A DNA stretch of 64,000 nucleotides, taken from assembly GCA_031394735.1 (NCBI GenBank), contig JANMXI010000012.1, positions 30,387 to 94,386 on the forward strand, given 5' to 3'. How positions within the stretch are numbered: position 1 is the stretch's first letter; the number at the start of each line of letters is the position of its first letter. Positions 27,578-36,048 of the stretch are shown in pieces. Origin of the DNA: TMP-86 sp031394735 (GTDB taxonomy: Bacteria > Pseudomonadota > Gammaproteobacteria > Steroidobacterales > Steroidobacteraceae). A program made the position numbers and the translations under genes. The notes below the pieces were generated by a model. It searched no databases. It saw only the letters and a list, made by a program, of their open reading frames with translations, and had not been told where the DNA came from.

Positions 27578-28771
27578 ATGCGCGTTACCAACAGCTTCAT
27601 CCAGACCCAGTTTCTAGCCGCGGTAAACCAGTTGCAGGCCAATCTTGCGCAGACGCAAAACCAGGTCGCGTTGGGTCAGAGTTTCACGACGCCGTCGCAG
27701 GATCCGGTCGCCGCCGGCAACGTCAACAACTACAATCTGGCCCTCGCGCAGAGCCAGCAGTTCGATCGCAATGCGAACATTGCGCAGAACCGCCTCGGGC
27801 TCGAGGACAACGCGCTGTCGCAGTATCAGAGCGCGTTGCAAAGCATCCGTGATCTGGCCTTGCAGGCGAACAACTCCTCGCAGACCGACCAGAACCGCAG
27901 CGCCATCGCTGCGCAGGTGCAACAGATTCGCGACACGTTGCTGTCCATCGCCAATTCGCAGGACGGCAACGGTGAGTATCTTTTCTCGGGGTATTCGACC
28001 AAGACTCAGCCGTTCAATTTGACGGCGACCGGCGCGGCTTACGTCGGCGATCAAGGCCAGCGGCAACTGCAGATAGCGGTGGGCCGCACGGTGGCGGACG
28101 GTGATACCGGCGCGACCGTCTTCGATCAACTGAAGACCGGCAACGGCGTGTTTGAAGCGGCGGCCGGTGCAGGAAATACGGGAAGCGGCGTTCTCGGCGC
28201 CTCGACGGTGGTCGACGCAACCTTGTATGACGGCGGCACCTATGCCATCAATTTCCTTAACCCCGGGACCTATGAAGTGCGCGATTCCAGCAACGCGCTG
28301 ATTACTTCGGGCAACTTCTCGACCGGTCAGACGATTTCATTCAAAGGCCTGCAGGTCACGCTCAATGGGCAGCCTGCGGCCACCGATACGTTCAGTGTGA
28401 AACCGTCGCAGAACCAGAATATTTTGACCAGCGTGCAGAACCTGCTCACTGCACTGCTGAGTTCCACCGGCACGCCGGCGGCGGCGGCCAAGCTGAACAA
28501 TTCCATCGGCACCGCCATCAACAATCTGGATCAGGCGTTGCAGCAGTCCTCCAACGTGCGCGCCAGCGTCGGCTCGCGCCTGAATGCCATCGATGCGCAG
28601 TCGTTGCTGGGCGGCAATCAGCAATTGCAGTTGAAGAGCATGATCTCGCAATTGCAGGACTTGGACTATGCGTCGGCACTGACGCGATTGAACCAGCAGA
28701 TGACCAGCCTGAGCGCCGCGCAGCAGTCCTACGCGCTCACTCAGGGCTTGTCGCTGTTCAAATATATTTGA
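27578..28771 (+). CDS. flgL: FlgL, second hook-filament junction protein (HAP3)
   Basis: 397 residues, flagellin-like at both ends: MRVTNSFIQTQFLAAVNQLQ at the start and LTRLNQQMTSLSAAQQSYAL near the end. Inside, NGEYLFSGYSTKTQPF is a typical FlgL block. It sits between FlgK and the filament. It is the last gene of the flgB operon and converges on slyD with a 3-base gap. No clear hairpin terminator was found in that short gap. Confidence 0.94.
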   Translation: MRVTNSFIQTQFLAAVNQLQANLAQTQNQVALGQSFTTPSQDPVAAGNVNNYNLALAQSQQFDRNANIAQNRLGLEDNALSQYQSALQSIRDLALQANNSSQTDQNRSAIAAQVQQIRDTLLSIANSQDGNGEYLFSGYSTKTQPFNLTATGAAYVGDQGQRQLQIAVGRTVADGDTGATVFDQLKTGNGVFEAAAGAGNTGSGVLGASTVVDATLYDGGTYAINFLNPGTYEVRDSSNALITSGNFSTGQTISFKGLQVTLNGQPAATDTFSVKPSQNQNILTSVQNLLTALLSSTGTPAAAAKLNNSIGTAINNLDQALQQSSNVRASVGSRLNAIDAQSLLGGNQQLQLKSMISQLQDLDYASALTRLNQQMTSLSAAQQSYALTQGLSLFKYI

Positions 28772-28774
28772 AGG

Positions 28775-29257
28775 TTAGTGATGGTGCCCGCCGGCGCCGT
28801 GCACGTGGCCGTGATCCAGTTCTTCCTGGCTTGCCACGCGCACCTCGACGATGTCGATCTGGAAATTCAGATTCTTGTCCGCCAGCGCATGATTGCCATC
28901 GAGCGTGATCATGTCGCCGACCACGGCCGTGACCGTGAACGCACGCATGCCGCCGGCGACCTGCGCCTGAAATTGCATGCCCTTCTTGATTTCGCCGGCG
29001 CCGCCTAGCGAGCGCTTGGGAACCCGTTGGATTAATTGTTCGTCGCGCACACCGTAGCCGTCGGCAGGCTGAACCGTGACGGAGAGCTTCTCGCCAGCCT
29101 GTTTGCCTTCCAGCGCGGTTTCAAGGCCGGGCACCAGATTGCCGTTGCCGTGAATGTAGGCCAGAGGCTCGCCGCCGGCGGAACTGTCGATGACGGCACC
29201 GCCGTCGTCGGTCAGAGTGTAGTGGATCAAGGCCACCCGGTCTTTTTCGATCAACAT
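28775..29257 (-). CDS. slyD: SlyD-type FKBP peptidyl-prolyl isomerase
   Basis: 160 residues. FKBP-type isomerase domain (IHYTLTDDGGAVIDSS, PGLETALEGKQAGEKL) with an inserted chaperone flap domain (about 70-125) and a histidine-rich C-terminal tail GHVHGAGGHHH, which in SlyD binds nickel. It assists folding and metal delivery. The gene lies 5 bases after the rimO stop, on the same strand, and interrupts the flagellar cluster together with rimO. Confidence 0.9.
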   Translation of the reverse strand: MLIEKDRVALIHYTLTDDGGAVIDSSAGGEPLAYIHGNGNLVPGLETALEGKQAGEKLSVTVQPADGYGVRDEQLIQRVPKRSLGGAGEIKKGMQFQAQVAGGMRAFTVTAVVGDMITLDGNHALADKNLNFQIDIVEVRVASQEELDHGHVHGAGGHHH

Positions 29258-29262
29258 CGCTG

Positions 29263-30615
29263 CTATCCTCTTGGTGTCGCTTCCAGATCGTATTCATCGG
29301 CGCCGGTGATGATCACGTCGGCCCAGTCGCCTGCCTTTAATTTGAGCACGCCGCCGCGTGGATTGCGGATGCGCACGATGCCGTCAACCTCCGGCGCATC
29401 GCCTTCGGTGCGCGCGATCGCCTCGCGTTCTCCCATCGTGTCGACGAGGACACGCATGGCTCGTCCCACCTTGCGCTGCAACCGTTCGGTGCTGATCCGC
29501 GCGGACAGCTGCATGAAGCGTGCGTGACGCTCGGCCTTCACGGCATCGGGCACCGGGTCGGGCAGCGCGTTGGCCGCTGCGCCGGCAACCGGAGAATATT
29601 CGAAGCAGCCGACGCGATCCAGTTGCGCTTCTTCCAGCCATTGCAGCAGGGTGTCGAAATCCGCGTCGGTTTCGCCGGGAAACCCGACGATGAAGGTGCT
29701 GCGAAGGGTCAAGTCGGGCAAGGCTGTTCGCCAGGCGCGAATCCGCGCCAGCGTGTCTTCCGCGGCCGCCGGTCGTTTCATGAGTTTCAGGATGCGACGG
29801 CTGGCGTGTTGAAAGGGAATATCCAGATAGGGCAGCACGCCGCCGCCACTCATCAACTCGATCACTTCATCGACGTGCGGGTAGGGATAGACGTAATGCA
29901 GACGCACCCAGACGCCCAGTTCACCCAACGCCTGGCTCAGATCGAAAAATCGCGCGCGACGTTCGCGACCGCGCCATTCGCCGGCCGCGTATTTCACATC
30001 CACGCCATAGGCGCTGGTGTCCTGCGAGATCACCAGCAATTCCTTGACGCCAGCGCGCACCAGACCTTCCGCCTCGCGCAGAACATCGCCGATTGGCCGG
30101 CTCACCAGGTCGCCGCGCATGGAGGGAATGATGCAAAAACTGCAACGATGATTGCAGCCTTCGGAGATCTTCAGGTAGGCGTAATGGCGCGGCGTGAGCT
30201 TGATGCCTTGCGGCGGCACCAGATCCAGGAAGGGCTCGTGCGTGGGCGGCAATTGTTCGTGGACGGCCGCCAGGACATCTTCATAGCGTTGCGGGCCGGT
30301 GATCTTCAGCACCTGCGGATGCCGGTCGAGAATTTTTTGCGGCTGCGCGCCCAGGCACCCCGTCACGATGACCTTGCCGTTCTCCGCCAGGGCTTCGCCG
30401 ATGGCGTCCAGGGACTCATCCACCGCCGAGTCGATGAAACCGCAGGTATTGACGATGACGAGATCGGCGCCGCTGTAATTGGCGGCTGTTTCATAGCCCT
30501 GCACCCGCAGTTGCGTCAGGATCCGTTCCGAATCCACCAGCGCTTTGGGGCACCCCAGGCTGACGAAGCCGATTTTCGGCGCCCTGGGTTTGGCGAGTTT
30601 GACGGGTGAAGGCAT
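29263..30615 (-). CDS. rimO: RimO, ribosomal protein S12 methylthiotransferase
   Basis: 450 residues from the ATG at 30613-30615. The order is the UPF0004 domain (IGFVSLGCPKALVDSERIL, with cluster cysteines), the radical-SAM motif CNHRCSFC, and a TRAM domain at the end. RimO adds a methylthio group to the conserved aspartate of S12. The open frame extends 45 codons upstream, but that segment has no homology and the ATG with MPSPVKLAKPRAPKIGF fits the family. Divergent from fliC. Confidence 0.94.
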   Translation of the reverse strand: MPSPVKLAKPRAPKIGFVSLGCPKALVDSERILTQLRVQGYETAANYSGADLVIVNTCGFIDSAVDESLDAIGEALAENGKVIVTGCLGAQPQKILDRHPQVLKITGPQRYEDVLAAVHEQLPPTHEPFLDLVPPQGIKLTPRHYAYLKISEGCNHRCSFCIIPSMRGDLVSRPIGDVLREAEGLVRAGVKELLVISQDTSAYGVDVKYAAGEWRGRERRARFFDLSQALGELGVWVRLHYVYPYPHVDEVIELMSGGGVLPYLDIPFQHASRRILKLMKRPAAAEDTLARIRAWRTALPDLTLRSTFIVGFPGETDADFDTLLQWLEEAQLDRVGCFEYSPVAGAAANALPDPVPDAVKAERHARFMQLSARISTERLQRKVGRAMRVLVDTMGEREAIARTEGDAPEVDGIVRIRNPRGGVLKLKAGDWADVIITGADEYDLEATPRG

Positions 30616-30746
30616 GGGTTCTAAGGCGTAAGAAGGGGGCGAGACAATGCCCAAAATGCGCTTCGCGGTCAAATTCGGCACCTTATTATCTGCATCCTCC
30701 CCCTGCCGGCGGACCTGCGGGAGACCCGGTTTGCCGGCCGTCAAGC

Positions 30747-30785
30747 ACAAAACCGACCCAAAACGGACCTAGTTCGCGGTTTTGT
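30747..30785. repeat. Perfect 9-bp inverted repeat upstream of the fliC promoter
   Basis: ACAAAACCG at 30747-30755 pairs with CGGTTTTGT at 30777-30785, with 21 bases between. It ends 23 bases before the fliC -35 box. The spacing suits a dimeric regulator site or a hairpin; no T-run follows on either strand, so it does not look like a terminator. Confidence 0.6.
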
Positions 30786-30808
30786 AAAGATTATGGTCGG
30801 GTATTTCC

Positions 30809-30835
30809 TCAAGATCGGCCGGGCGAGTCCGATAC
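30809..30835 (+). promoter_or_regulatory. Sigma-28 promoter of fliC
   Basis: TCAAGATC, exactly 11 bases, then TCCGATAC, against TAAAGTTT-N11-GCCGATAA. The core positions AAG and CCGATA agree. It is the only such pair in the region and lies about 100 bases upstream of the flagellin ATG. Confidence 0.75.
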
Positions 30836-30941
30836 ATCTCCTGACGGTGGTCACCGGCCAGCTCGCCTAGGGCGGGCACAACGGGCCACGAACAGTAAGG
30901 CCTACGAAGGGCCGGTGAATTAACTTTTCAGGAGATCCGCA

Positions 30942-32414
30942 ATGGCTTTAACGATTAATACCAACATCGCTTCGCTGAACGCGCAGCGTAACCTGTCGAG
31001 CTCACAGTCGAGCCTGGCAGTTTCCCTGCAGCGACTGTCCTCGGGTTTGCGCATCAACAGCGCCAAGGACGACGCGGCGGGCCTCGCCATCACCAACCGT
31101 TTCACGACGCAGATCAATGGTCTGAACCAGGCCATCAACAATGCCAACGACGCGATTTCCGAATCGCAGACGGCGGAAAGCGCGCTGTCGACCTTGACGG
31201 ACAACTTGCAGCGCATTCGTCAGCTGGCGGTTGAAGCCGCCAACGGCACGAACAGCTCCTCTGACCGCGCCGCTCTGGATGCCGAAGTGCAACAGCGTTC
31301 GGCTGAAATCACCCGCATCGCGGCGCAGACGACTTTCAACGGCCTGCGCGTTCTGGACGGCACTGCCGGTCCGTCGACCTTCCAGGTCGGTGCGAACGTC
31401 GGTGACACCATTTCAGTGAACTACTCGCAAGGTGTGCGCGCTGACCAGATCGGTCAGGTTGCAACCTCCACCGGCACTGCGGTAACGGCCGTGGCTCTTG
31501 GCGGTGCAAACACCCTGACGCTGCAGGTCGGCTCCAATGCTGCGGTGAACATCGGCGCCAGCGCGGTCGGCGCATCGGCCGGGCAGAGCGTCGGTTCCGC
31601 GTATTCGAAGGTTCAGGCCATCAATGCGGCCGGGGTGTCCGGCTTGACGGCTAGCGCCAGCACGACGGCGACTGAAGCGGCCGCCTTCGTGGCGGTCGGT
31701 ACCGGCGGTACAACGGCCAGCACGTATAACCTGTCGATCAACGGCGTGGCGATTTTCGCCGGCACCGGCAACGTGGCTGTCGGCACGACGGTGACTGCTG
31801 CCGCTGTGGCGACGCAGACTAACTTGTATTCGTCACAGACGGGCGTAACGGCCAGTGTCAATGGTGGCGTCCTGTCGTTCACCGCGGCCGATGGCCGCGA
31901 CGTGGCGGTGACCCAGCTGGTAACGTTGGGCACCGGTGCTGCCGGTACCGGCATCAATGCCAACGTATCGGGCGGCGTGGCCAACACGCTGACCACGACT
32001 AGCGGGTTGATCACGCTGTCCGCGTCGAGCAACATCACGATCGGCGGCGCAGGCGCTGCTGACATCGGCTACGCGGCCGGCACGATCTCGCTGAACGCGC
32101 AGACGCTGGCGAATGCCAACGTGCTGACGGTGGCAAACGCCAATGCGGCCATCGCCGCGGTCGATTCTGCCTTGACGACGGTCAGCTCTTTCCAGAGCCA
32201 GCTGGGCGCCATCCAGAACCGCTTCACCTCCACCGTGTCGAACTTGCAGGCGATCACACAGAACCTGCAGGCTTCGCGCAGCACGATTCAAGATGCGGAC
32301 TTCGCGGCGGAAACCGCGAATCTGACCAAGGCTCAAGTGTTGCAACAGGCCGGTATCTCGGTGCTTGCGCAGGCGAATGCCTCTCCGCAGTCGATCCTGA
32401 AGTTGCTGCAGTAA
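30942..32414 (+). CDS. fliC: FliC, flagellin
   Basis: 490 residues. N-terminal D0/D1 (INTNIASLNAQRNL, QRLSSGLRINSAKDDAAGLA) and C-terminal D1/D0 (NLTKAQVLQQAGISVLAQAN) are standard. The middle, about 165-395, is Ala/Gly/Thr/Val/Ser-rich and holds flagellin-IN-like units (VQAINAAGVSGLTA, GVTASVNGGVLSF). That region has very few charged residues. It is exported by the flagellar secretion system with FliS as chaperone. Single copy here, with its own sigma-28 promoter and a strong terminator. Confidence 0.97.
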   Translation: MALTINTNIASLNAQRNLSSSQSSLAVSLQRLSSGLRINSAKDDAAGLAITNRFTTQINGLNQAINNANDAISESQTAESALSTLTDNLQRIRQLAVEAANGTNSSSDRAALDAEVQQRSAEITRIAAQTTFNGLRVLDGTAGPSTFQVGANVGDTISVNYSQGVRADQIGQVATSTGTAVTAVALGGANTLTLQVGSNAAVNIGASAVGASAGQSVGSAYSKVQAINAAGVSGLTASASTTATEAAAFVAVGTGGTTASTYNLSINGVAIFAGTGNVAVGTTVTAAAVATQTNLYSSQTGVTASVNGGVLSFTAADGRDVAVTQLVTLGTGAAGTGINANVSGGVANTLTTTSGLITLSASSNITIGGAGAADIGYAAGTISLNAQTLANANVLTVANANAAIAAVDSALTTVSSFQSQLGAIQNRFTSTVSNLQAITQNLQASRSTIQDADFAAETANLTKAQVLQQAGISVLAQANASPQSILKLLQ

Positions 32415-32455
32415 TTTTGACCGCAGCGATCTTCAAAGATCATTTGATGTAAGCG

Positions 32456-32494
32456 TCACGGCCCGGAAGGCAAGAGCATCCGGGCCGTGATTTT
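32456..32494 (+). terminator. Rho-independent terminator after fliC
   Basis: A perfect 12-bp stem, TCACGGCCCGGA with TCCGGGCCGTGA, encloses an 11-base loop and is followed by TTTT. It lies 41 bases after the flagellin stop and separates fliC from flaG. Confidence 0.93.
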
Positions 32495-32574
32495 CGATTG
32501 GATACTCAGGTTCAGTTCACGGCGAAAGCCAAAAGGCAGTTCAAGTACCGGTTAATTCATTCAAGGGTGTAGCT

Positions 32575-32970
32575 ATGGCGAACGACGTGCGACCGGGAGA
32601 GATCCTGGCAACGCGCCCCGTGCAAGGAGGTCGGGCGCCAACAACTGCAACTGATGCAAGCGGCAAACTTAAGCCGCAAATTCCCGCCGGCGGCAAATTC
32701 CCGCCGCGTGTTCCCATTCCTGAAGACAAGCCGGTGCAGCGGACAGGCTCCGAGGCGGACCTGGCGGCGCTGGCCGAACGTGTCAGTCAATTCCTGCGCG
32801 AGTCCGGTCGGGCGATTGCCTTCCGGGTGGAAAGCGCAGGAGGGAAGACGGTAATTCACGAGATTGACCCGGATACAGGCGAAGTTATCGCGGAAATCAC
32901 CTCCGATGATCTGATGTCTTTGGCAAAGGGTTTGGGTCTGTCGGGCACGCTGGTCAACAGCCGCGCCTGA
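32575..32970 (+). CDS. flaG: FlaG-family protein
   Basis: 131 residues. The C-terminal half matches FlaG (FLRESGRAIAFRVESAGGKTV and IHEIDPDTGEVI), while the N-terminal half is Pro/Gly-rich and probably disordered. FlaG proteins influence filament length in polarly flagellated bacteria such as Pseudomonas and Vibrio; their mechanism is unclear. It lies between fliC and fliD as in Pseudomonas. No clear promoter of its own was found after the fliC terminator. Confidence 0.85.
   Translation: MANDVRPGEILATRPVQGGRAPTTATDASGKLKPQIPAGGKFPPRVPIPEDKPVQRTGSEADLAALAERVSQFLRESGRAIAFRVESAGGKTVIHEIDPDTGEVIAEITSDDLMSLAKGLGLSGTLVNSRA
32676..32706 (+). repeat. Short tandem repeat inside flaG
   Basis: The 14-mer GCAAATTCCCGCCG occurs at 32676-32689 and again at 32693-32706, a period of 17 bases, in the low-complexity N-terminal coding part. 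As 17 is not a multiple of 3, gain or loss of one unit would shift the frame. Confidence 0.75.
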
Positions 32971-33003
32971 TCAGATTGAGAATGACGGTTCGCACGGCGG
33001 TTC

Positions 33004-33020
33004 CTGGTACGGGATTTGCT
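33004..33020 (+). promoter_or_regulatory. Sigma-54 promoter of fliD
   Basis: CTGGTACG-N4-TTGCT matches the -24/-12 consensus except for one C-to-T change; GG (33006-33007) and GC (33018-33019) are 12 bases apart. The predicted start is about 33031, 47 nt before the fliD ATG. It directly abuts a sigma-28 site. Confidence 0.82.
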
Positions 33021-33046
33021 TAAGATTCTTCCGTAAGCGCCGATTA
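33020..33046 (+). promoter_or_regulatory. Sigma-28 promoter of fliD
   Basis: TTAAGATT at 33020-33027, exactly 11 bases, then GCCGATTA at 33039-33046, close to TAAAGTTT-N11-GCCGATAA. Its -35 begins on the last base of the sigma-54 -12 box, so the two polymerases could not bind together. Confidence 0.82.
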
Positions 33047-33077
33047 ATCAGTACTCAAGGAAACGCCACGAGTTTTT

Positions 33078-34472
33078 ATGGCTTCGACCATTCAGTCCAC
33101 CGGTATAGGCTCAGGTCTCGACATCGCGAGCATCGTCACGCAATTGACGACGGCCCAGGGCGATGCGCAGACCAAGCAGCTCACCGCCCGCAAGACCGAC
33201 CTGGACGCCCAGGTGTCCGCCTACGGCACCTTTCGCGCGGCACTCGAGGCGCTGCAGGCGACGCTGCCGGCGCTCAAGGACGCCAATAAGTTTCAAGGAC
33301 GCAGCGCTGCGTTGGGCGATATTGCAATCGCCACTGCCAGCGCCGACTCGACTGCAACGCCGGCGCAGTACACGCTCGCCGTGTCGTCGCTGGCCACGGC
33401 TGCGAGCCTCGTTTCCGCTCCCATCGTCAACGACACGGTGGGGACCGGAACGCTGAATATCACGGTCGGCGGCGTGACCGCACAGATCACCATCGACAGC
33501 ACCAACAATTCGCTTGCCGGAATCGCGGCAGCCATCAATTCGGCGGTGGGCAATCCCGGGGTCAATGCCTCGGTGATCAATACCGCAGGCGGCGCGCGTC
33601 TGGTGCTCAACGGCACCAAGACCGGCGCCATCAACGGCATCACGGTCACGCAGACCGGCGGCGACGGCGGGTTGGCGCAGTTGGCTTACGATCCGCTCAA
33701 CAGCAACACGCAGCTGACGCAGTCGCAGGCGCCGCAGGATGCGCAGTTCACGATCAATGGATTCGCAGCCTCCAGCCCCAGCAATGCGGTCTCCGGTGTC
33801 ATCACCGGCGTGACCATCAATTTGCTTAAAACGACCGTGGCCAATACCCCGACGACGCTGACCGTAGGGTATGACCAGGAAGGGGCGACCTCCGCCATCA
33901 CCAATTTCGTCACCGCCTACAATGCGCTGATCACCAGCGTCAAAGCGCTGACCAGCTACGATGTAGCCACCAAGACCGGCGGGACATTGCTCGGCAACAC
34001 CACGGTCACCTCCCTGGTCAGCAAGTTGCGGCAATTGCTGTCGACCCACATCACCAGCAGCACCGGCGGTGTCCAGTCGCTGACGGACTTGGGAGTCACG
34101 GCCAGTCTGCAAGGTACGCTGGACCAGAGCGACAGCAAGGTCGGCGCGGCGCTGACCAGCAATCTGACCTCCGTGACGAATCTATTGGGCGGCAAGAACG
34201 GTCTCGCGGCACAGTTGGATACGGCGCTGACGCAGTACACCCAGCCCAGCGGTTTGCTCGACACGATCAGCAAGGGGTTGAGCAGCGGGCTTGCCGACAT
34301 TTCCCACAAACAGACGGCACTCCAGCTTCGGCTGGCGACCTACTCGGCAACACTGACCAAACAATTCAACGCCATGGATGCCGCGGTGGCCTCGCTGAAG
34401 CAGACGCAGAATTTTCTGTCGCAGGCGTTCAACAGCATCAACGGCACCAAGACTTCGACCAACTCCAATTAG
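33078..34472 (+). CDS. fliD: FliD, filament cap (HAP2)
   Basis: 464 residues. The N-terminus SIQSTGIGSGLDIASIV-like (STGIGSGLDIASIVTQLT) and C-terminal coiled region TLTKQFNAMDAAVASLKQTQ are HAP2 landmarks; flagellin-IN units lie in between (NTAGGARLVLNGTKTG). FliD caps the filament and guides flagellin insertion. It heads the fliD-fliS-fliT-PilZ run and has both sigma-54 and sigma-28 promoters. Confidence 0.95.
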   Translation: MASTIQSTGIGSGLDIASIVTQLTTAQGDAQTKQLTARKTDLDAQVSAYGTFRAALEALQATLPALKDANKFQGRSAALGDIAIATASADSTATPAQYTLAVSSLATAASLVSAPIVNDTVGTGTLNITVGGVTAQITIDSTNNSLAGIAAAINSAVGNPGVNASVINTAGGARLVLNGTKTGAINGITVTQTGGDGGLAQLAYDPLNSNTQLTQSQAPQDAQFTINGFAASSPSNAVSGVITGVTINLLKTTVANTPTTLTVGYDQEGATSAITNFVTAYNALITSVKALTSYDVATKTGGTLLGNTTVTSLVSKLRQLLSTHITSSTGGVQSLTDLGVTASLQGTLDQSDSKVGAALTSNLTSVTNLLGGKNGLAAQLDTALTQYTQPSGLLDTISKGLSSGLADISHKQTALQLRLATYSATLTKQFNAMDAAVASLKQTQNFLSQAFNSINGTKTSTNSN

Positions 34473-34488
34473 GATCGGCTGACTTTTC

Positions 34489-34899
34489 ATGAACACTCGA
34501 AATGCCATGGCGCAATACCGGTCGGTGCAGGGCCGCGGCGCCGTCATCGATGCCAGCCCGACGCGTCTGGTGCAATTGGCGCTGGATCAGATGCTGATCC
34601 AGCTGACCGTGGCGCGCGGTTGCATGGAGCGGATTCGCCTAGGTCGGCAAGTTCGCGACGTGGTGGACAAAGGCACCGCGGTCGCCAAGGTCAATGGACT
34701 CATGGGCGAATTGGCGGGCAGCCTCGATCTGGAACGCGGCGAGGGCATCGCGCAGAACCTGCTGGCGCTGTATAGCTACATGATGACCCGTCTGACACTG
34801 GCCAATTTGAACAACGATGTGACCATCATCGATGAAATCGCCAACCTGGTGCGGGAGATCAAGACCGGCTGGGATGAAGTGGTGGCCCAGGGCTTATGA
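34489..34899 (+). CDS. fliS: FliS, flagellin export chaperone
   Basis: 136 residues, helical, with AQYRSVQGRGAVIDASPTRL and LYSYMMTRLTLANLNNDVT, the typical FliS blocks. It binds the C-terminal helix of flagellin in the cytoplasm and delivers it to the export gate. The ATG lies 16 bases after the fliD stop and its stop overlaps the fliT start (ATGA). Confidence 0.93.
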   Translation: MNTRNAMAQYRSVQGRGAVIDASPTRLVQLALDQMLIQLTVARGCMERIRLGRQVRDVVDKGTAVAKVNGLMGELAGSLDLERGEGIAQNLLALYSYMMTRLTLANLNNDVTIIDEIANLVREIKTGWDEVVAQGL

Positions 34900-35216
34900 A
34901 CAAGCCTGCCGCCGCTACCGTGGTGCGCGCGCGCGAACTGTCGCGGGAGCTGCTTGCGGTTGCGCAAACGGGCGATATGCAAGCGGTGGTCGAACTCGAC
35001 ACCCGGCGCAGCCGGCTGCTGCACGAATTTCTTGACGGTACCCAACGTATCGGTGACTCGGATCGGCAGGTCCTGCAAGAAATCGAAACGATGAACGATG
35101 AGCTGATTGCGCGCATCGAGCAGATGCGATCCGGCACGGGGCGTGAAATGGACAAACTCGGCCAGGGTCAGCGCGCGCTGGGCGCGTACGCGGCCGTGCA
35201 GGGACAGCGCGAATGA
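34896..35216 (+). CDS. fliT: FliT-like chaperone
   Basis: 106 residues, predicted all-helical, with an Arg/Leu/Glu pattern (RARELSRELLAVAQTGDM, DTRRSRLLHEFLDG). FliT chaperones FliD and can regulate flagellar transcription in enteric bacteria; its sequence is poorly conserved, so the call rests on size, helicity and position after fliS. It overlaps fliS by 4 bases (ATGA) and the next gene by 4 bases. Confidence 0.72.
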   Translation: MNKPAAATVVRARELSRELLAVAQTGDMQAVVELDTRRSRLLHEFLDGTQRIGDSDRQVLQEIETMNDELIARIEQMRSGTGREMDKLGQGQRALGAYAAVQGQRE

Positions 35217-35791
35217 CGACTTCGGAAAGTTTGAAAGACTCCACCGGCGTGTTCGACAACGCGTTGGCGGTCAAGGGCGCCTTTGCGATCCGCTGGCATG
35301 CCGGACAAAAGCTCACGCCTGCCGCCGCCGCGGTCGCCGAAACCGACAACCTGCAATTGCTGGTGGCGGAAGCCTCGATGGATGAAGCGCCCAGTTCCGA
35401 GGCGTTGAAGGACGAGTCGCCGCAACTGGCCATGGAACTGCATCGCATCGAGTTGAAGGTCAATGTATTGCTGAAGATCGCCGGAGAATTGCTGGCCCGT
35501 GAACAACGGCTGCCGGAGCCGCGCCTGCTGCGTCTGTCGGCCATCGGTCTCGAATGCGCCGGCGATGAAGGCATGAAGTCCGGCGAGCGTGGATTGCTGG
35601 AATTGTTTGTGAACCGATCACTGCCGTACTCGCTGAAATTCCAGGCGATCATCGACTCCGACCGTGTGCTGCCATCGGGACGCATGGTTCATTTTCGATT
35701 CGAAGCGTTGAGCGAAACGGTTTCCGATCATCTCGCGAAGCTGATTTTCCGCAAGCATCGGCGCCTCATCGCGCTTGCCAAACACGCCTGA
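35213..35791 (+). CDS. Atypical PilZ-type protein
   Basis: 192 residues. A central long helix (ESPQLAMELHRIELKVNVLL and KIAGELLARE) precedes a beta-rich C-terminal part with LRLSAIGLECAGDEGMKSGERGLL split as LSAIGLECAG and GMKSGERGLLELF, resembling the PilZ-related proteins found after fliST in Xanthomonadales and Pseudomonas. A classical RxxxR is not clear, so c-di-GMP binding is uncertain. The start overlaps fliT (ATGA), so it is probably made with FliD, FliS and FliT. Confidence 0.6.
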   Translation: MTTSESLKDSTGVFDNALAVKGAFAIRWHAGQKLTPAAAAVAETDNLQLLVAEASMDEAPSSEALKDESPQLAMELHRIELKVNVLLKIAGELLAREQRLPEPRLLRLSAIGLECAGDEGMKSGERGLLELFVNRSLPYSLKFQAIIDSDRVLPSGRMVHFRFEALSETVSDHLAKLIFRKHRRLIALAKHA

Positions 35792-35814
35792 ACCCTGACG
35801 TTCCGCTGTGTCAC

Positions 35815-35860
35815 TAGGGACTATCCCCTAATTTTATTAAGAGAAATCCGTACACGGATT
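35815..35860. promoter_or_regulatory. Two dyad elements upstream of the fleQ-like gene
   Basis: TAGGGA-CTA-TCCCCTA at 35815-35830 is a near palindrome followed by an AT-rich run, and AATCCGT-AC-ACGGATT at 35845-35860 is a perfect 7-bp dyad with a 2-base centre. They could be operators for the fleQ-like gene, or the first could be a weak terminator for the fliD run. An AT-rich TAATAT at about 35901 may be a sigma-70 -10 box without a good -35. Confidence 0.4.
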
Positions 35861-36048
35861 GCAGTTTTCCCCCATCTGATGTGTTTTGAATGTCTTCGAT
35901 AATATCCTGACCGACGTACACTGATTGAACAGTGTCAATGAGTTAGACGCGATGCTTGAACCAAGATAACAACTTGTGTCGCGTGCGATATACAGAAACG
36001 GGAAGGAGACCTGAGGACAGTGGCGAAAGACCAGCGGTCTGGCGATGG

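Larger units (their letters stand above)
30616..30941. other. Divergent rimO-fliC intergenic region with long fliC leader
   Basis: 326 bases. From left to right: the start-proximal region of rimO; a perfect inverted repeat at 30747-30785; the sigma-28 promoter of fliC at 30809-30835; and a leader of about 100 nt containing the near-palindrome CGGTGGTCACCG at 30845-30856 and the ribosome site CAGGAG just before the fliC ATG. A long leader with a GGA in the ribosome site is a plausible target for CsrA, but the hairpin presentation was not verified. Confidence 0.6.
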
